Source: Nageia nagi
Taxonomy: Eukaryota > Pinophyta
DNA: 64,000 nt
NCBI GenBank assembly: GCA_050084985.1
Contig: JBITNC010000001.1
Coordinates: 106,516,001-106,580,000 of the forward strand
Direction: 5' to 3'
The position numbers and the translations under genes were made by a program. Positions 1 through 11,317 of this stretch are shown piece by piece; the stretch's first letter is position 1, and each line of letters starts with the position of its first letter. Below the pieces are notes generated by a model. The model saw only the letters and a program-made list of their open reading frames with translations, was not told the DNA's origin and made no database searches.

Positions 1-2222
1 ATACCATTGTGAAAACATATCATTTCCATTTGATCCAAGGAGAGAGTTGTTGCCAAGCTTGTCAAGTACTTTTAATTGCAAATCTTGACAAAGGTAAGGG
101 TAAGAATTAAAGATATGAAATCCATTCCTTTCCAAGATTTGTAATTAAGAGGAAGGATTGAGGAAATAAAAAAGGCATATTAAAACTTTCCAAGCTTCCT
201 CCTCTTTAACAAGCTAAATAATCCATTTTGTGTATAGGGCTAAACCTTATCTCTTGCATTCCAAAATCCCTATACTTCTAAATATTTTTGGAATATTGCT
301 ACAATTTTCTTAAGCAACATGATGAAATACATTATTATAGGGGTCAAAAGATCATAAAAACTCCTACAAAATATTTTTCAATCATTGGTAGCAAGCTTAG
401 GATGGCACTCAACAAGAAGAGTAATAAATATGTGTAGAATTCAGTACTTTACAACAAATATGAAATTTACCTACTAATGAAAGTTTATTTGTGTTCCAAT
501 ATACTAACATTTTTTTAATTTTTTGCATTACATAATTTCACAACTATGAAGGGGAAGCTTGAAAATGCAATGGGGACTCCCAAAATTTAAACACTTCTAT
601 TTGTATCTAATGCCACTGGTTTGGAGAAAGACAAGGAGGGGTCAAGGATGAAAACTATATATAACATGTTATTTTACACCATTGAATGCTAGATCCAAAA
701 GTAGCAAAATTATTAAGACACTTTATGGCATATTTGACATATTTCTCTTCTTCCCACATAGTAAGTAAAGAATCGTCTTCAAAGTTGATTATCACTATTC
801 AGGATAAAAATACCTTTAGGAATTCCTAATGAGGCTTTTTGGGCAAGAAGGTAACTAAAAGATTTATAACATAAAGTGAAGGGGCTAGTAGAAAACCTTG
901 ATGAACAAATATAAATATATTGATTGTGTCAGATTGATAGTTATTAGTGGAAAGAGCAGCCAATACATCCTTAAATACACTTTAATAGATTAAATAGAGT
1001 AAGGACCAAACCCTAAAGCTTCCAATATAGTAAGAATTAAAACCCAATCAATATAATCATATGATTTCTCAAAGTTGATTTTAATAAATAGAGATGGTGT
1101 AGAGAGAGTCAATCCCATTCCATAACTTCCCATACAATTAACACATTATCGAGCATGAAGTAGCCTTTAATAAAATTGGTTTATTGTAGTCGCACTATAA
1201 GAGGTAATAATGACCAAAGTTAAAGATAAAGGGCTTTGATAATAATTTTATAGCTTACATTGAGTAGTGTTATGGATCTTCAATTGGAAATAATTTCATG
1301 ATCACCTTATTTAGGGATGAACTTAATATTACCTTTGTTAATGATGGCTCCATGAGAAGCAATTTTTAAGTCTTTCAAATATATCTATTATAAATTAGAA
1401 CCAATAAAGTTCCAACAAAATTTGTAAAATTCACATGGGTAGCCATTAAGGCCAAAAATGTTATCATTAGCCATTTTTGAGAGAGTGTTTACCAAATCTT
1501 CCATAGATAATAACTTTTCACATGATTCATGTTGAGAGGGTGACAACTTGCAAGGGACTACATATCAACAATGTTGAAGAGATTGCTTCCTCTATGGAGT
1601 GAAATCTTGAATGGTAAATACTTGTTTGTAATGCCTAAAAAAAGTAGTTAAAATATGAGATATAGAGGAATACCGACCATCAACATCTTGGATGGCTTGA
1701 AATTGAGTATCCTGTATAGGTGGATATATACAAAGAAAAAAGTTCATAACTTTGTTAGCAATCTTAAGCTAGTGAAGATGGGCTTTAATTTAAGCACCCT
1801 TTGCCTCATAAAGCTTTGCTACTTTGAGATGGTGTTTGATCTAGGCATATTAGTTTTAGAAAATAGGGAAAGGGGATTATCTTCTAGTTGAATAAAAGCT
1901 TTGGAGATCGGGTAAATCTCTTAGTGTGGCAATAGAATGTATTCTATATTAGGCCATTTTTTCCAAGGTTATGTAATTGAAGAGTGGTATGCTTGATAGC
2001 ATCATTCCATCATTTAATCCTAATAGTGGAACAAGAAGGTCATGGAACTAAGTTCCACATTCAAAAGATGTGACACATGATTGAGGCATGTTGAAGGTAG
2101 GATGTGTTAAGAAATAATTAGGACTTGTAGTATTATAGAGCTAGTGAGGATACCTCTATCATAAATATAATGGGGATGTAATAAGAGTTTGTGGTTCTCT
2201 TGATAGACTCCATAGAAGGGAA
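1..2222 (-). pseudogene. LINE ORF2 reverse-transcriptase region (broken, runs off left edge)
   Basis: Read on the minus strand, this stretch gives pieces of a plant L1-type reverse transcriptase in the expected order. About 1480-1430 encodes NDNIFGLNGYPCEFYK, about 1350-1250 encodes a segment ending in SITLLNVSYKIIIKAL, about 1170-1120 has the fingers-region NFIKGYF and LDNVL, and about 850-800 has LLAQKASLGIPKGI. Stops and frameshifts are frequent, so it is a pseudogene. The FADD-type catalytic box expected near 770-740 is not recognisable. The upstream part of the same LINE (endonuclease, ORF1) continues right of the LTR element inserted at 2228-6066. Family assignment is by recognition of conserved LINE residues; an alignment would fix exact borders. 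Confidence 0.75.
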
Positions 2223-2227
2223 AAATG
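2223..2227. repeat. Target site duplication, left copy (AAATG)
   Basis: Identical to 6067-6071, immediately outside the two LTR ends. Confidence 0.85.
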
Positions 2228-3004
2228 TGTTGGAAAACTAAGCCTTGGAACTTAAGAAATATGTCAAAGACAACATTCTATTCTGTAGTTGGACATTGTA
2301 ATTCCCATCCATCAAGAGATCAATTGATAGTCTAATCAGATAGAATAGTCATATGATCGATCCATACTAGTTAAATAATTGATCATGTCCACTTGGTTTA
2401 TACAGGTATGATCCACTCCATATTTAGACAATTCTCACTTTAGGAACATTTTGAGTTTATTTTAGTATTTTGTAGGTTTGTTTATGTTTGTGGCTTTTAT
2501 GGTTTATAACAATATTAGTTCTAGATTGATTCTTATGTTAGATTCTAGTACTCTAGGACATCTATATAAACTTGCTCAATGTATTGGAATAAAACATGGC
2601 ATGTAATGGTGCGATGTATTATGTTGTAGTGTGAGCTCTATTAGAGCATCAATAGAATAGGTTTTTAGTATATTAGAGAGTGGTATTCTATCAAAATACA
2701 TGTTGTAAGTGTGATTTATTTATTCAATAGTGAAGTGTGTTGAATTTGCTCCATATCATTTATATTATGAGTGATAGTGTTGTAACTTGGATTACAATTT
2801 CTTGATATAAGTGGAGAGCTTCAATATTAGAGATCATTGTTGAGTCTTAGATGAACTTATTATTGCTCAAATAGTTCATTGTTAGTTTTATTAAATGAAA
2901 ACTTATGATATTAGGATAATTGGTTTCTTTGTGTATAACAATTTTATCAAGATTATTACTAACCTTAAGGATTGTTCATGTAGTCAATTCAATTAAAAAC
3001 TACA
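2228..3004 (+). repeat. 5' LTR of the gag-only copia-like element
   Basis: 777 bp, beginning TGTTGGAAAAC and ending CTACA. A TATA box TATATAAA lies at 2563-2570. It aligns with 5303-6066 along its whole length, including shared runs such as TTATTTATTCAATAGTGAAG. Confidence 0.9.
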
Positions 3005-3006
3005 TG

Positions 3007-3018
3007 TGGTATTAGAGC
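3007..3018 (+). promoter_or_regulatory. Primer-binding site (initiator tRNA-Met type)
   Basis: TGGTATTAGAGC, two bases after the left LTR end. It differs by one base from the canonical plant copia site TGGTATCAGAGC that pairs with the 3' end of initiator tRNA-Met. Confidence 0.85.
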
Positions 3019-3103
3019 TTGGTGGAGAATTGAAGAATATGATTTCAAAATTTATTCCATATTTTGATTAAGAAGTTTTTTAGAGATTTATAAAATCTTT
3101 ACA

Positions 3104-5302
3104 ATGATGGCCACCATGTTTGAAGACTGGAGATTCCAATATTGATGATATATATTACTCTTTTTGGAGCATAAAAATGAATACCTTGTTGATGTCCAAA
3201 GAGATTTGGAATATTTTTGAAGATAGATATAAAGAACCACCAAATTGGATCATGCTTGAAGAGAAGAAGAAAGGTTGAAGAAAGAGTAGCAACATCAAAA
3301 CTGCTTGGCTCTCATAGACATAAAGAAAGGTATGAACGAAAATATTTTCCCTCTCATTGCTAGTTGTAGATCAACTATAAAGCCATGGAAAACATTAAAT
3401 GATATTTTTGGGAATGGTTGTGATATTAATTGTAATAATCTATAAGTTTGTATGAGCAATTGGGAGTCTTTTTCTTATAAAGAATCATATATGTTAGAAT
3501 AATCTTATTATGATGGTTCCTTCCAAAAGCCTTGTGAAGTTCTCATCATGGAGAACATGTGTCATGTAAAAAATTATGATGATGAATTCTTCCTTTAAGA
3601 TGAATATATGTGCTTGAAGGAGCCTTGTATGGAAGATTGTGAAACTCTCATTAAAGAGAATTGTATTGAAAATGAAGAATATGTGGGTGTAGCATGTTTA
3701 GGAAGCACGTACATTATTAATGAAGAATATCTCATTGAAGATGCATATGTTAAAGAGGATATATCATCTCATATTTTTGTTAAAGAGTGTATTATATAAA
3801 AGGTACAAACTTTTGTTGATGAAACATGTCTCATGGTGGAGGCATCAAAACAAAAAGTTATTGAAGGAGATTCATATCATGAATCCAAACTAATTCTCAT
3901 GGAGAATAATGTTGAAAACCCAACCCAAAATTTTTGGCATATTGAAGATAGCTTTACAAAGGAAATTTTCATGGAAGAATGTTGCATTAAAAACCATTAA
4001 ATTGGTATGGAGTGTTTCTTGGATGAATATCATTCACATCAGGTGGATGGATATTATGAAACTCACTCATTTGGAGTGAATGATGATCATATTGAAGAGG
4101 CAATATGTGATATTTATCCAAGAGAGGTCATGGATAAAGAGGATATGAAAAATATTAGCTTCATGATAAATTAAGATCACTCATAAAGAGTGAAAAATAC
4201 TTTGTGTGAAGACTATCTTATTTGGGAGATGGAAAATAAGATAGTAAATAAGATAGAACATGAAAAAGGGAAAGAGATTGATAATTTTCATACACTTTTT
4301 CATGTTTTAATGGCTATGGAAACATCAATTAAGGATGGATATCACTCACTTGAAGTGACTACAAAAGTGAAGAATGAGAGTTATCTTCTAGAGGCAACAA
4401 TGTGTGAAGATACATCAAGGAGGAGAACTCTTGTTGAAGAGTTAATGGTTGCTTCAAGAGCAACAACATCAAATGTATAACAACATAGATTCTTGGAAAG
4501 AACAAAGGAAGACACATGGGATCCTACTCAAAACTATAAGAAAATAAGTGATGCTATTTTGATTTATTATTTATTTAAATAGATATTTTTTAGTAGAAGT
4601 TTGATGAATAATGTTGAGGTTGCTAATATGTTATGTAATAGAGCATATCTCACAAAGACATCTTTTGAAAGCAAGGCAAGTTTTGAAGCTTTTCATATGG
4701 AGATAACAATGAAGAAAAATATTCTTGGAGTGAGGAAAAGATTTGGTAGCTTTGGTCACTTGGACTAAAAGGACAACATAAGAGATGTATTTAAAATTCC
4801 TTGGAAGAAGGAATCATGTACAACCATTATGAGGAGTGATACTTTATGTGAGGAGCAACAATTGATTGTTGTATATGTAATTACTTATTTCATGGATATA
4901 TTTTATGTAATAATGTATGTAGAGATAGCTAATATAGTTGTGATGTACAATCATCTATGTGAAATGACTAATATCAATACATACTCATATGAAGTATAGT
5001 TTTGTAATGATGGAAAAGATTATCATGTGCAAGATTGGTTGATGAGGACTAATATCTTTGACATTAGTTGAATGTCAATAGAGGATTTTTTTGATGAAGG
5101 GGGAGTTGATCATTAAAAGATACTCAATTATTTAAAGGAAGAAGCAAAGTTGATGAAGGATAATGGAAGGAGTTCTAAAGTTAATTTTTTTTGAAACTTT
5201 AAATTTCCTAATACAAAATTAGAATAAATAAAGATATCAATTGACGAGTTTGTGATGCTTTTGAACCTTTGGAATGAGTTACTTCAACACTAAGGGGAAG
5301 AA
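3104..5302 (+). pseudogene. Copia gag start fused to an unknown acidic, Cys-containing region (broken ORF)
   Basis: The first part reads as a copia gag N-terminus: YYSFWSIKMNTLL then MSKEIWNIFEDRY near 3159-3230, followed after one frame change by ALIDIKKGMNENIFPLIAS near 3309-3365. From about 3309 one frame stays open to the purine tract at about 5300, roughly 660 codons, interrupted only by stop codons (mostly TAA) and with no indel noticed. After the gag start the product is unfamiliar: very acidic and repetitive, with many short E/D-rich units such as CMEDCETLIKENCIENEEY (3626-3682), LMENNVEN and EEAICDIYPREVMDKEDM. I see no zinc knuckle, protease or pol motif. Keeping one frame over 2 kb while collecting stops suggests it was translated until recently on an evolutionary scale. 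Function of the acidic part is unknown. Confidence 0.7.
5292..5302 (+). promoter_or_regulatory. Polypurine tract of the gag-only element
   Basis: AAGGGGAAGAA directly abuts the right LTR start at 5303, the expected plus-strand primer position. Confidence 0.8.
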
Positions 5303-6066
5303 TATTAGAAAATTGAGCCTTAGAACTTGAGAAATTTATCCAAGATAACATTCTATTTTGGATTCAAAGATCATAGGTTTGATCCATCAAGAGATCAATG
5401 TGTAGTTTGATCAGGCAAAGCAATTGAATGATCGATCCATACCAATTGGATGAATTATCCTATCAAGTTTGTATGTATAGGTTTGAGGTTCTCCATATTT
5501 GGATAATTCTCAATTTATTTGGCATGTTTTGAGTGTGTTTTGGCATTTTATAGGTTTGTTTGAGTTCATGGTTTTCATGGTTTACAATGGGATTAGTTCT
5601 AGGTTGATTCCTATGTTAGATTGTAGCACTCTATGAGATCTATATAAACTTTCTCAATGTATTGGAATAAAACATGACATGTAATAGTGTAATGTAGAAG
5701 GTTGTAGTGTGAGCTTTATGAGAGCATCAATAGAATAGGTTTACATTAGATCAGAGAGTGATATTATATCAAAATACATGTTGTAAGTATGATTTATTTA
5801 TTCAATAGTGAAGTGTGTTGAATTTGCTCCATATTATATATATTATGAGTGCTAATATTATAACTTGAATTAAATTTCTTTTTATAAGTGGAGAGTTTCA
5901 ATATTAGAGATTATTATTGAGTTTTAGCTGAACTTATTATTTCTTCAATGGTTTATTGATAGTTTGATTAAACTCAAATTTAAGATATTGGGATAATTGG
6001 TTTCTTTGTGTAAAATAATTTTATCAAGATTGTTGATAACCTTAATCAATTCAATCAAAAACTACA
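5303..6066 (+). repeat. 3' LTR of the gag-only copia-like element
   Basis: 764 bp, starting TATTAGAAAATTG (terminal TG has become TA) and ending ACTACA. TATA box at 5641-5648. Confidence 0.9.
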
Positions 6067-6071
6067 AAATG
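6067..6071. repeat. Target site duplication, right copy (AAATG)
   Basis: Perfect match to 2223-2227. Confidence 0.85.
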
Positions 6072-6763
6072 GTTACCTTTGATGAAAAGAAAATTGATGA
6101 TTGTCTAACATCATAGCTCTATCAAGATGATTGAGAATTATTTCATGTTCAGCCTAAAATTTTGATCACGTATACCACTAATGGTTAAGAAATTGGGCTA
6201 TCAAAAAGCAAGAGTTAGAATATGAAAATCCTAGATTGTTCTTCATGAAAAGCCAAGCCTCTCATTCGCCTAGAGATCATCATTATGGAAGGTGGCTAAT
6301 TTTTTCTAACAATTTCTCAATCATATTAAAGTCCCTATACATTAACCAAGCCATTGGGGGTAAAGATAAAGCACACCGTTGCCAAAGTGTATATATGATA
6401 GGTACATCAGTGGAAACATAAATGTTGATAATTCTAATAGACATGCCATCAATTTCAAATAATACCCATATTGCTTGGTGTGATGGGTCCTCTCCCCATG
6501 TAACAAACTTATCTTGCCACTTAGCTAAAACTAGAATGACTACACCACCCTTGCCAAAACTATGCCCAATGGAAAAGTACAAACTGTTGGGCTAAATAAG
6601 AGACAAAGTAGTATGTAAATTGAAGCTAGAAATATTAACTTCTTGTAAACAAAGAATGTTATAAAAATCATAAACACAATAATAAAAGGAAATATCATCA
6701 CAAGACCATGTATCTTCAGACTAGGTCTATCAACCCCCTAATATTCTAAGAAAGAAATATCAT
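6072..6763 (-). pseudogene. LINE ORF2 endonuclease domain (broken)
   Basis: Minus-strand reading starts with an ATG at 6763 and gives the typical start of a plant LINE endonuclease (a decayed SWNIRGL motif with W lost to a stop, then CLQEV). It continues with GHSFGKGGVVILV, FVTWGEDPSHQAIWVLFEID and the GDFN-like YRDFNMIE. This is the apurinic-endonuclease-like (EEP) domain that nicks target DNA. The GDFN catalytic motif has Y-R in place of the usual preceding Gly, so activity is doubtful even apart from stops. The frame is cut at 6071 by the LTR element and the RT half resumes at 2222. ORF1 lies just upstream (7142-7654). Confidence 0.8.
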
Positions 6764-7141
6764 TTTGAATGATCAAGGAGCATAACTCCTTCAACATCAT
6801 TGAAATTGCTCAAATTGGAAAGAACCTAAAAGGTATTATTTCCAAAATACTTGTAATATTATTGTAGAGAGTTCATATATCTAACAATGTTTATCATTGG
6901 GTATTTAGGGTTCTCCCTAAGGAGGGCTATAGGATCTTTGACCCATCACCCAGGAGTGATTCCCTTCATTCAATTACTAAATAATAGTAGATATCAAAGG
7001 AATTCTTTCCTCTTCTAGAGGTGAAACATTATCCTTGATAGATGAGGGAGGAGCAGATAGAGTAGTTGGAAGGGTAGGATTTATCTAAAGAGATGGCTTT
7101 GGAGTTGTAGCATGAGTGTAGGTCATGGACCCTTAGCTAGG

Positions 7142-7654
7142 CTATGAAGCCTTAGGATTCTTACCCTTCTTATGGGAAATTATAGTCCATTCCTCTAGGA
7201 TCCCCTTGGAGGGTTGAACATGAGTACTTAGAACTAGATTTGAGGGGCTAAAAACTCTATGTTTTAAATTTTTAGCTACAAGTGGGTAGTGTTTAATTAT
7301 ATGGGTTGTCGACTGACAACAATAATATATATTTGGAAAATTAACATAGACCACTTGTTCATGGAGATAAGTATCACCAACTTGAATGTCAATGAACTCT
7401 TTCACATCCTTAACTAGGTTGAATTTAACACACACAATAATTTGGTTGGGAAACAAAAAAAATAAACTAGCTTATCATAAACAAACTAGCTAATGATAGA
7501 TACCAAACTTTGCAAAAAAGACCATATTGCTAATGAGAGGATGATAAATTTCATCCATATTGGAAATTTTAGAGAGACTTCTTTAGAAACACTAAAATCT
7601 CTAGTCTAATGCTAAAATATGAGCAACATATGAATTTCATAACATGATCCTCTA
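7142..7654 (-). pseudogene. LINE ORF1 (nucleic-acid-binding protein), C-terminal half
   Basis: The minus-strand reading contains CVKFNLVKDVKEFIDIQVGD followed by VYVNFPNIYYCCQSTTHIIKHYP. That resembles the DUF4283/zinc-knuckle portion of plant LINE ORF1 proteins, with a CCHC-like finger in which the last Cys is Tyr. The open part 7456-7142 is followed upstream by a more broken stretch to 7654, where the LTR element 7655-11317 interrupts. The N-terminal part probably lies at 11318-11628. Identification rests on gene order ahead of the endonuclease and on the finger remnant. Confidence 0.55.
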
Positions 7655-8249
7655 TGTTAGAATTTGTAACCTTTACTTGGTTAGTTTAGGTATAAAGGAT
7701 AATTAATTTATCACCTTTTTTATTTTTTGGTGTAAGGTATATTCTAAAGGAATCCCTACACCTATTTTTTTTCTCTTATGGACTTATGATTATTCTTACA
7801 AATATATGAGAATAATTCATATTTTATTCCTCATTTGAGATGATTCTAAAATAGGAGTTACACTAATTTTTAACTCTTTTTTCTAGAATGAGTGTTATTT
7901 TATAACTCCCATCTTTCCTATTGCAAGGTGGTAAGTTTAGATTATGAGAGTTACTTTGTAACTTCCTCTCTTCACCTCAATTTATTGAGGTGTTCTTTTC
8001 TTTTTTCTTCATTTAGGAATCCTCTTAAATATTTGTAATGAGCTCTTTATAGCTCTATTATTTTTTCTTTGACTTTTTGCCATTCTTGTATTGTAAAGAT
8101 TTTTTCTTTATTTTTTCCCTTTAACAAAATTTTATCTATCTCCATTTTATGGTTGCTCACTCATGATGGTATAATTTCTAACCTTGCATTATTTTTTTCT
8201 TTTAAGATTTAGTAATAATTTTATTTTGATCCTCCTAAAATTTCTAACA
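7655..8249 (+). repeat. 5' LTR of the 7.7-11.3 kb element
   Basis: 595 bp; matches 10714-11317 throughout, including shared blocks GAGAGTTACTTTGTAACT and ATTTTGATCCTCCTAAAATT. Confidence 0.85.
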
Positions 8250-8261
8250 TGGTACAAGAGC
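8250..8261 (+). promoter_or_regulatory. Primer-binding site, divergent tRNA-Met type
   Basis: TGGTACAAGAGC directly after the LTR terminal CA; close to the copia consensus TGGTATCAGAGC. Confidence 0.65.
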
Positions 8262-8554
8262 CATGTTATTATTGCTAATCTTGTATTGAGTAAATTTCTT
8301 GCATGTTTTTAAACCATGTCTTTTGAGGAGCATTTTTTTTGGAGAGATATTTTTTTTAATTGTATCTAACTTGTTTTGTTTGCAAATTTATTTACTTATT
8401 TTTTTTTAAAGGTGCACTTTTTTATTTAAAAAAAATGCAATTTTATCTAGAGGGTTATTTTTTATTTTTATTTTCTCTGCAGGAAATTGTTATTAATTTT
8501 TTTTTCCAAAAAATATAAATCTAAAAAAAAAAAGGCTTTTTTTTTTCAGGGAAA

Positions 8555-9260
8555 TTGCAGTCTTTTGAATCCCAACCAGACGTTCAAACCCCCCCAAGCG
8601 CACTTTCTCCTCAGCTTTCCCACCATGATTTACTTGTGCCTCCCTCTGTTTTTCAAAATCCTTTATGGCTTCACTTGGGCATTTTTCCCTCTCTTTTTTC
8701 TCTTCCACATTCGTGTTCCTCTTGCGTATTCCTGGTCCTTGCCCTAGTTCTCCACCTGAGTTATGGTTTGCTTTTTTGGAGGCCATTTTTCTTGCAAAAT
8801 GTATTGTATTTCATAGATTCTTTTGTTGGGCTCTATTGCTACCCTGTCCTTTTGACCCTACGCATGTTATTTTTTCTCCCTTTGGTGCAGCTAGTATCTC
8901 CTTTAGGTCATTCGACCACCCAGGCATGTCAATTTCCCTCTCATCACTATTGCATCCTCCCTTGCTTAGCCTCCTGCCTTCTATGATGCTATCTGTTGGA
9001 TAAGGCATGTGACACCCTCAACTTTTCAGCTCAAAACCCCCCTGCACACCCCTTCTCTGATCTGCATTTGCCCTCTGCCTTTTGTGAGCTCATTGCATCA
9101 TCTTCTATGCCATGAACATGTGCCCTCATCCCTTCTCTGGTTCCCTTTCGGCAGCTCAACCATATTTATCTTTTCCGCACACCTCCCAAGCGCTTCTCCC
9201 TCCTACTGCAATGCTGCTTATGTCCTTCGTAGGGTTTCATGCTTTGTGTTATTTTTTTTT
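8555..9260 (+). other. Pyrimidine-rich, GC-elevated island inside the non-coding LTR element
   Basis: A sharp compositional break: about 700 bp rich in C and T with few purines and a G+C content clearly above the AT-rich flanks. Overlapping open frames exist on the plus strand (8555-8986 and 8665-9003, then 9009-9263), but their products are low-complexity Ser/Pro/Leu/Phe/His strings with no domain I recognise, and openness in two frames at once is expected from such skewed sequence. It could be a captured host fragment or an element-specific leader. Confidence 0.5.
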
Positions 9261-9263
9261 TAA

Positions 9264-10600
9264 TGTTGTTTAAGTTGTAAATTTTAAATTTATTAAATTT
9301 TATACTATAATTCTCTATGATTTAGTTAAATGTTATTTGTTTAAATGTTTCAATGTTAAATTTAAACTAAAATATTTTTAATATGCCATTGATATAGATA
9401 TGTTTGTGATCTTTGGCATAATTGTTATGGTATTAATGTTGTTCTGATTTAATTTGTCCTTTTTTTAAGATCATTATCAAAGTTTTAAAAAAGTTTTTGT
9501 ATGATCTTAATCTTATGATTAAATGGTAATTAATGACTTTTTAAAGGTGAAGTTCTCATAATTAATGTTGATGAGGTATTTTTTTATGCAATTTTTACTT
9601 TGTCATAATTGTCCTTTAAATTATTTGAGATAATTTTTTTGACTCTTAAAGTTTAAAATTAATTTCTTTTACCATGATCATTTATGTTGTTTTGAATGTT
9701 TTATGTCCTAGGAACATATAAACACTTATTTTTCGGGTTTGTGATCAATTTTGCATGAATGGTCCAATTGACCATAATGTCCATTCATGCAACTTTGAAG
9801 TCATTTCCCATACATCAATTTATGATCATGGTATGGTTATTAAAGCAACCTTAAAATTAATGGGTCCTTTTATTTTCAAAATATTTTATTTCATGTTTCT
9901 TTTGTTAACCTTATTAAAGGCAACTTATATTATGAAATGCTTTTTAATGCCATAACATTTATGATGAATGCACTTTTGTTTTCCACACCCTTTAACTATT
10001 TAGTTTTTTTTGGGGGAAATTTATTTATTTATGATGTTAATGTAGCACGTCTAATGTGTACTTTATATGCTATGATTTTGATGTTTATCCCTTATTTTTA
10101 ATTAGCATTTTGAGGCATTTATAATTATGTTTATTATTATGATCTAATATGGGCACCTTGACATATTTATGTTTTTGAAGGTTCCATTTTTCCCATTGAT
10201 GTATGGAGGCTAACAAGAGATCACTTTATTAAAGAATGGATTGTTGGATTTCTTATGATCTTAACTTCTTATTTTGAGCCTATGTTGCTCTTGTTGGATT
10301 ATTGTGGTCTATGAGCCTTATTTTGAAAGGTTCTTTGGAGTTATCATTAAGGTAGAGCTCTTCTTTTTTATGCACCTTCCTTTATATTTGGAGCTCTTAT
10401 TTGACCGACTGTCCATGTGGCCTTAGTTTCCTTAGGAGTATAGTCTTGGAGCTTCTTATGGTATTCTTGGTCGATCTCCAGTGAACCTTCTATATGGCAT
10501 CATGGATTATTTATATGGACTTCTTATCTCTTCATGGTGGTGACCTCTTCTTCTTCAAGACCTCAAGTGCTTCTTCAAGGGAGATTTTTTAGTAGCATTT
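9264..10600. other. AT-rich interior of the LARD-like element, no gene seen
   Basis: No reading frame, domain or clear repeat recognised between the pyrimidine-rich island and the duplicated purine tract. Confidence 0.6.
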
Positions 10601-10615
10601 TATTATATCTTTGTA

Positions 10616-10750
10616 AAATCCCCAAGTAAAGCTTAAAGGGGGATGTTGGGATTGTACTATTTTCTTAGTACTTTGTTTCTTTGTAAACTCCCTAAGTAAA
10701 GTTTAAAGGGGTATCTTAGAATTTGTAACTTTTACTTGGTTAGTTTAGGT
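10616..10750 (+). repeat. 70-bp tandem duplication of polypurine tract plus LTR start
   Basis: The block TCTTTGTAAAATCCCC...AAAGGGGGA|TGTTGGGATTGT (LTR-like start at 10644) is followed exactly 70 bp later by TCTTTGTAAACTCCCT...AAAGGGGTA|TCTTAGAATTTGT (at 10714). Only the second continues into the full LTR. Confidence 0.75.
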
Positions 10751-11317
10751 GTAGAGGATAATTAATTTATCCTCTATTTAAAAAAAAAAAAAATAGTGTA
10801 AGGTATATTCTAAATGAGTCCCTACACTTATTTTGTCCTCTTATGAACTTATGATTATTATCACAAATATGTGAGAATAATTCATATTTTATTCTTCATT
10901 TGAGATAATTCTAGAATAGAAGTTACATTAATTTGTAACTCCTTCTTCTAAAATGAGTGTTATTTTATAACTCCCACCTTTCCTATTACAAGGTGGCAAG
11001 TTTAGATTATGAGAGTTACTTTGTAACTCCCTCTCTCCACCTTTATTTATTGAGGTGCTCTTTTCTTTTTTCTTCATATAGGAATTCTCCTAAATCTTTG
11101 TAATGAGCTCTTTATAGGTTTATTATTTTTTCTTTGGCTTTTTTCCATTCTTGCAATTTAGATTTTTTTTTCTTTATTTCCCCCCCTTAGCAAATTCCTA
11201 TCTCTCTCCATTTTGTGGTTGCTCACTCCTGATGGTATAATTTCTAACCTTGCATTTTTATTTTTATTTTCAAAATTTAATAATAATTTTATTTTGATCC
11301 TCCTAAAATTTCTAACA
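10714..11317 (+). repeat. 3' LTR of the 7.7-11.3 kb element
   Basis: 604 bp, starts TCTTAGAATTTGT (TG changed to TC) and ends TTTCTAACA. Purine tract AAAGGGGTA at 10705-10713. Confidence 0.85.

Larger units (their letters stand above)
2228..6066 (+). mobile_element. Non-autonomous copia-like LTR retrotransposon with gag-derived ORF only (TR-GAG-like)
   Basis: Complete element bounded by a perfect 5-bp target duplication (AAATG at 2223-2227 and 6067-6071). Two long direct repeats start at 2228 and 5303 and both end in ACTACA. A primer-binding site complementary to initiator tRNA-Met follows the left LTR, and a purine tract precedes the right LTR. The 2.3-kb interior has one long broken reading frame and no protease, integrase, RT or RNase H. 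Copia elements of this gag-only kind must be mobilised in trans. It is inserted in the minus-strand LINE, whose endonuclease resumes at 6072 and whose RT resumes at 2222. LTRs are visibly much more diverged than those of the 15-24 kb copia, so this insertion is older. Confidence 0.9.
7655..11317 (+). mobile_element. LTR retrotransposon without coding capacity (LARD-like), inserted in LINE ORF1
   Basis: Two LTRs of about 600 bp (7655-8249 and 10714-11317) flank a 2.5-kb interior. The left LTR starts TGTTAGAATTTGT and ends TTTCTAACA, an 8-bp terminal inverted repeat. A primer-binding site follows at 8250 and a purine tract precedes the right LTR. No retroviral domain is seen. No matching target duplication was found (CTCTA left, ATTAC right), so one end may be altered. 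The host LINE appears to continue on both sides. Confidence 0.8.

Noticed and set aside
8493-8786. Lys/Glu-rich minus-strand frame
   Set aside because: Antisense of the pyrimidine-rich island; a purine-rich strand gives Lys/Glu/Arg codons by composition alone.
8555-8986. 143-codon plus-strand frame that could be a membrane protein
   Set aside because: Hydrophobic content follows from T/C-rich codons; a second frame is open over the same stretch and no family is recognisable.
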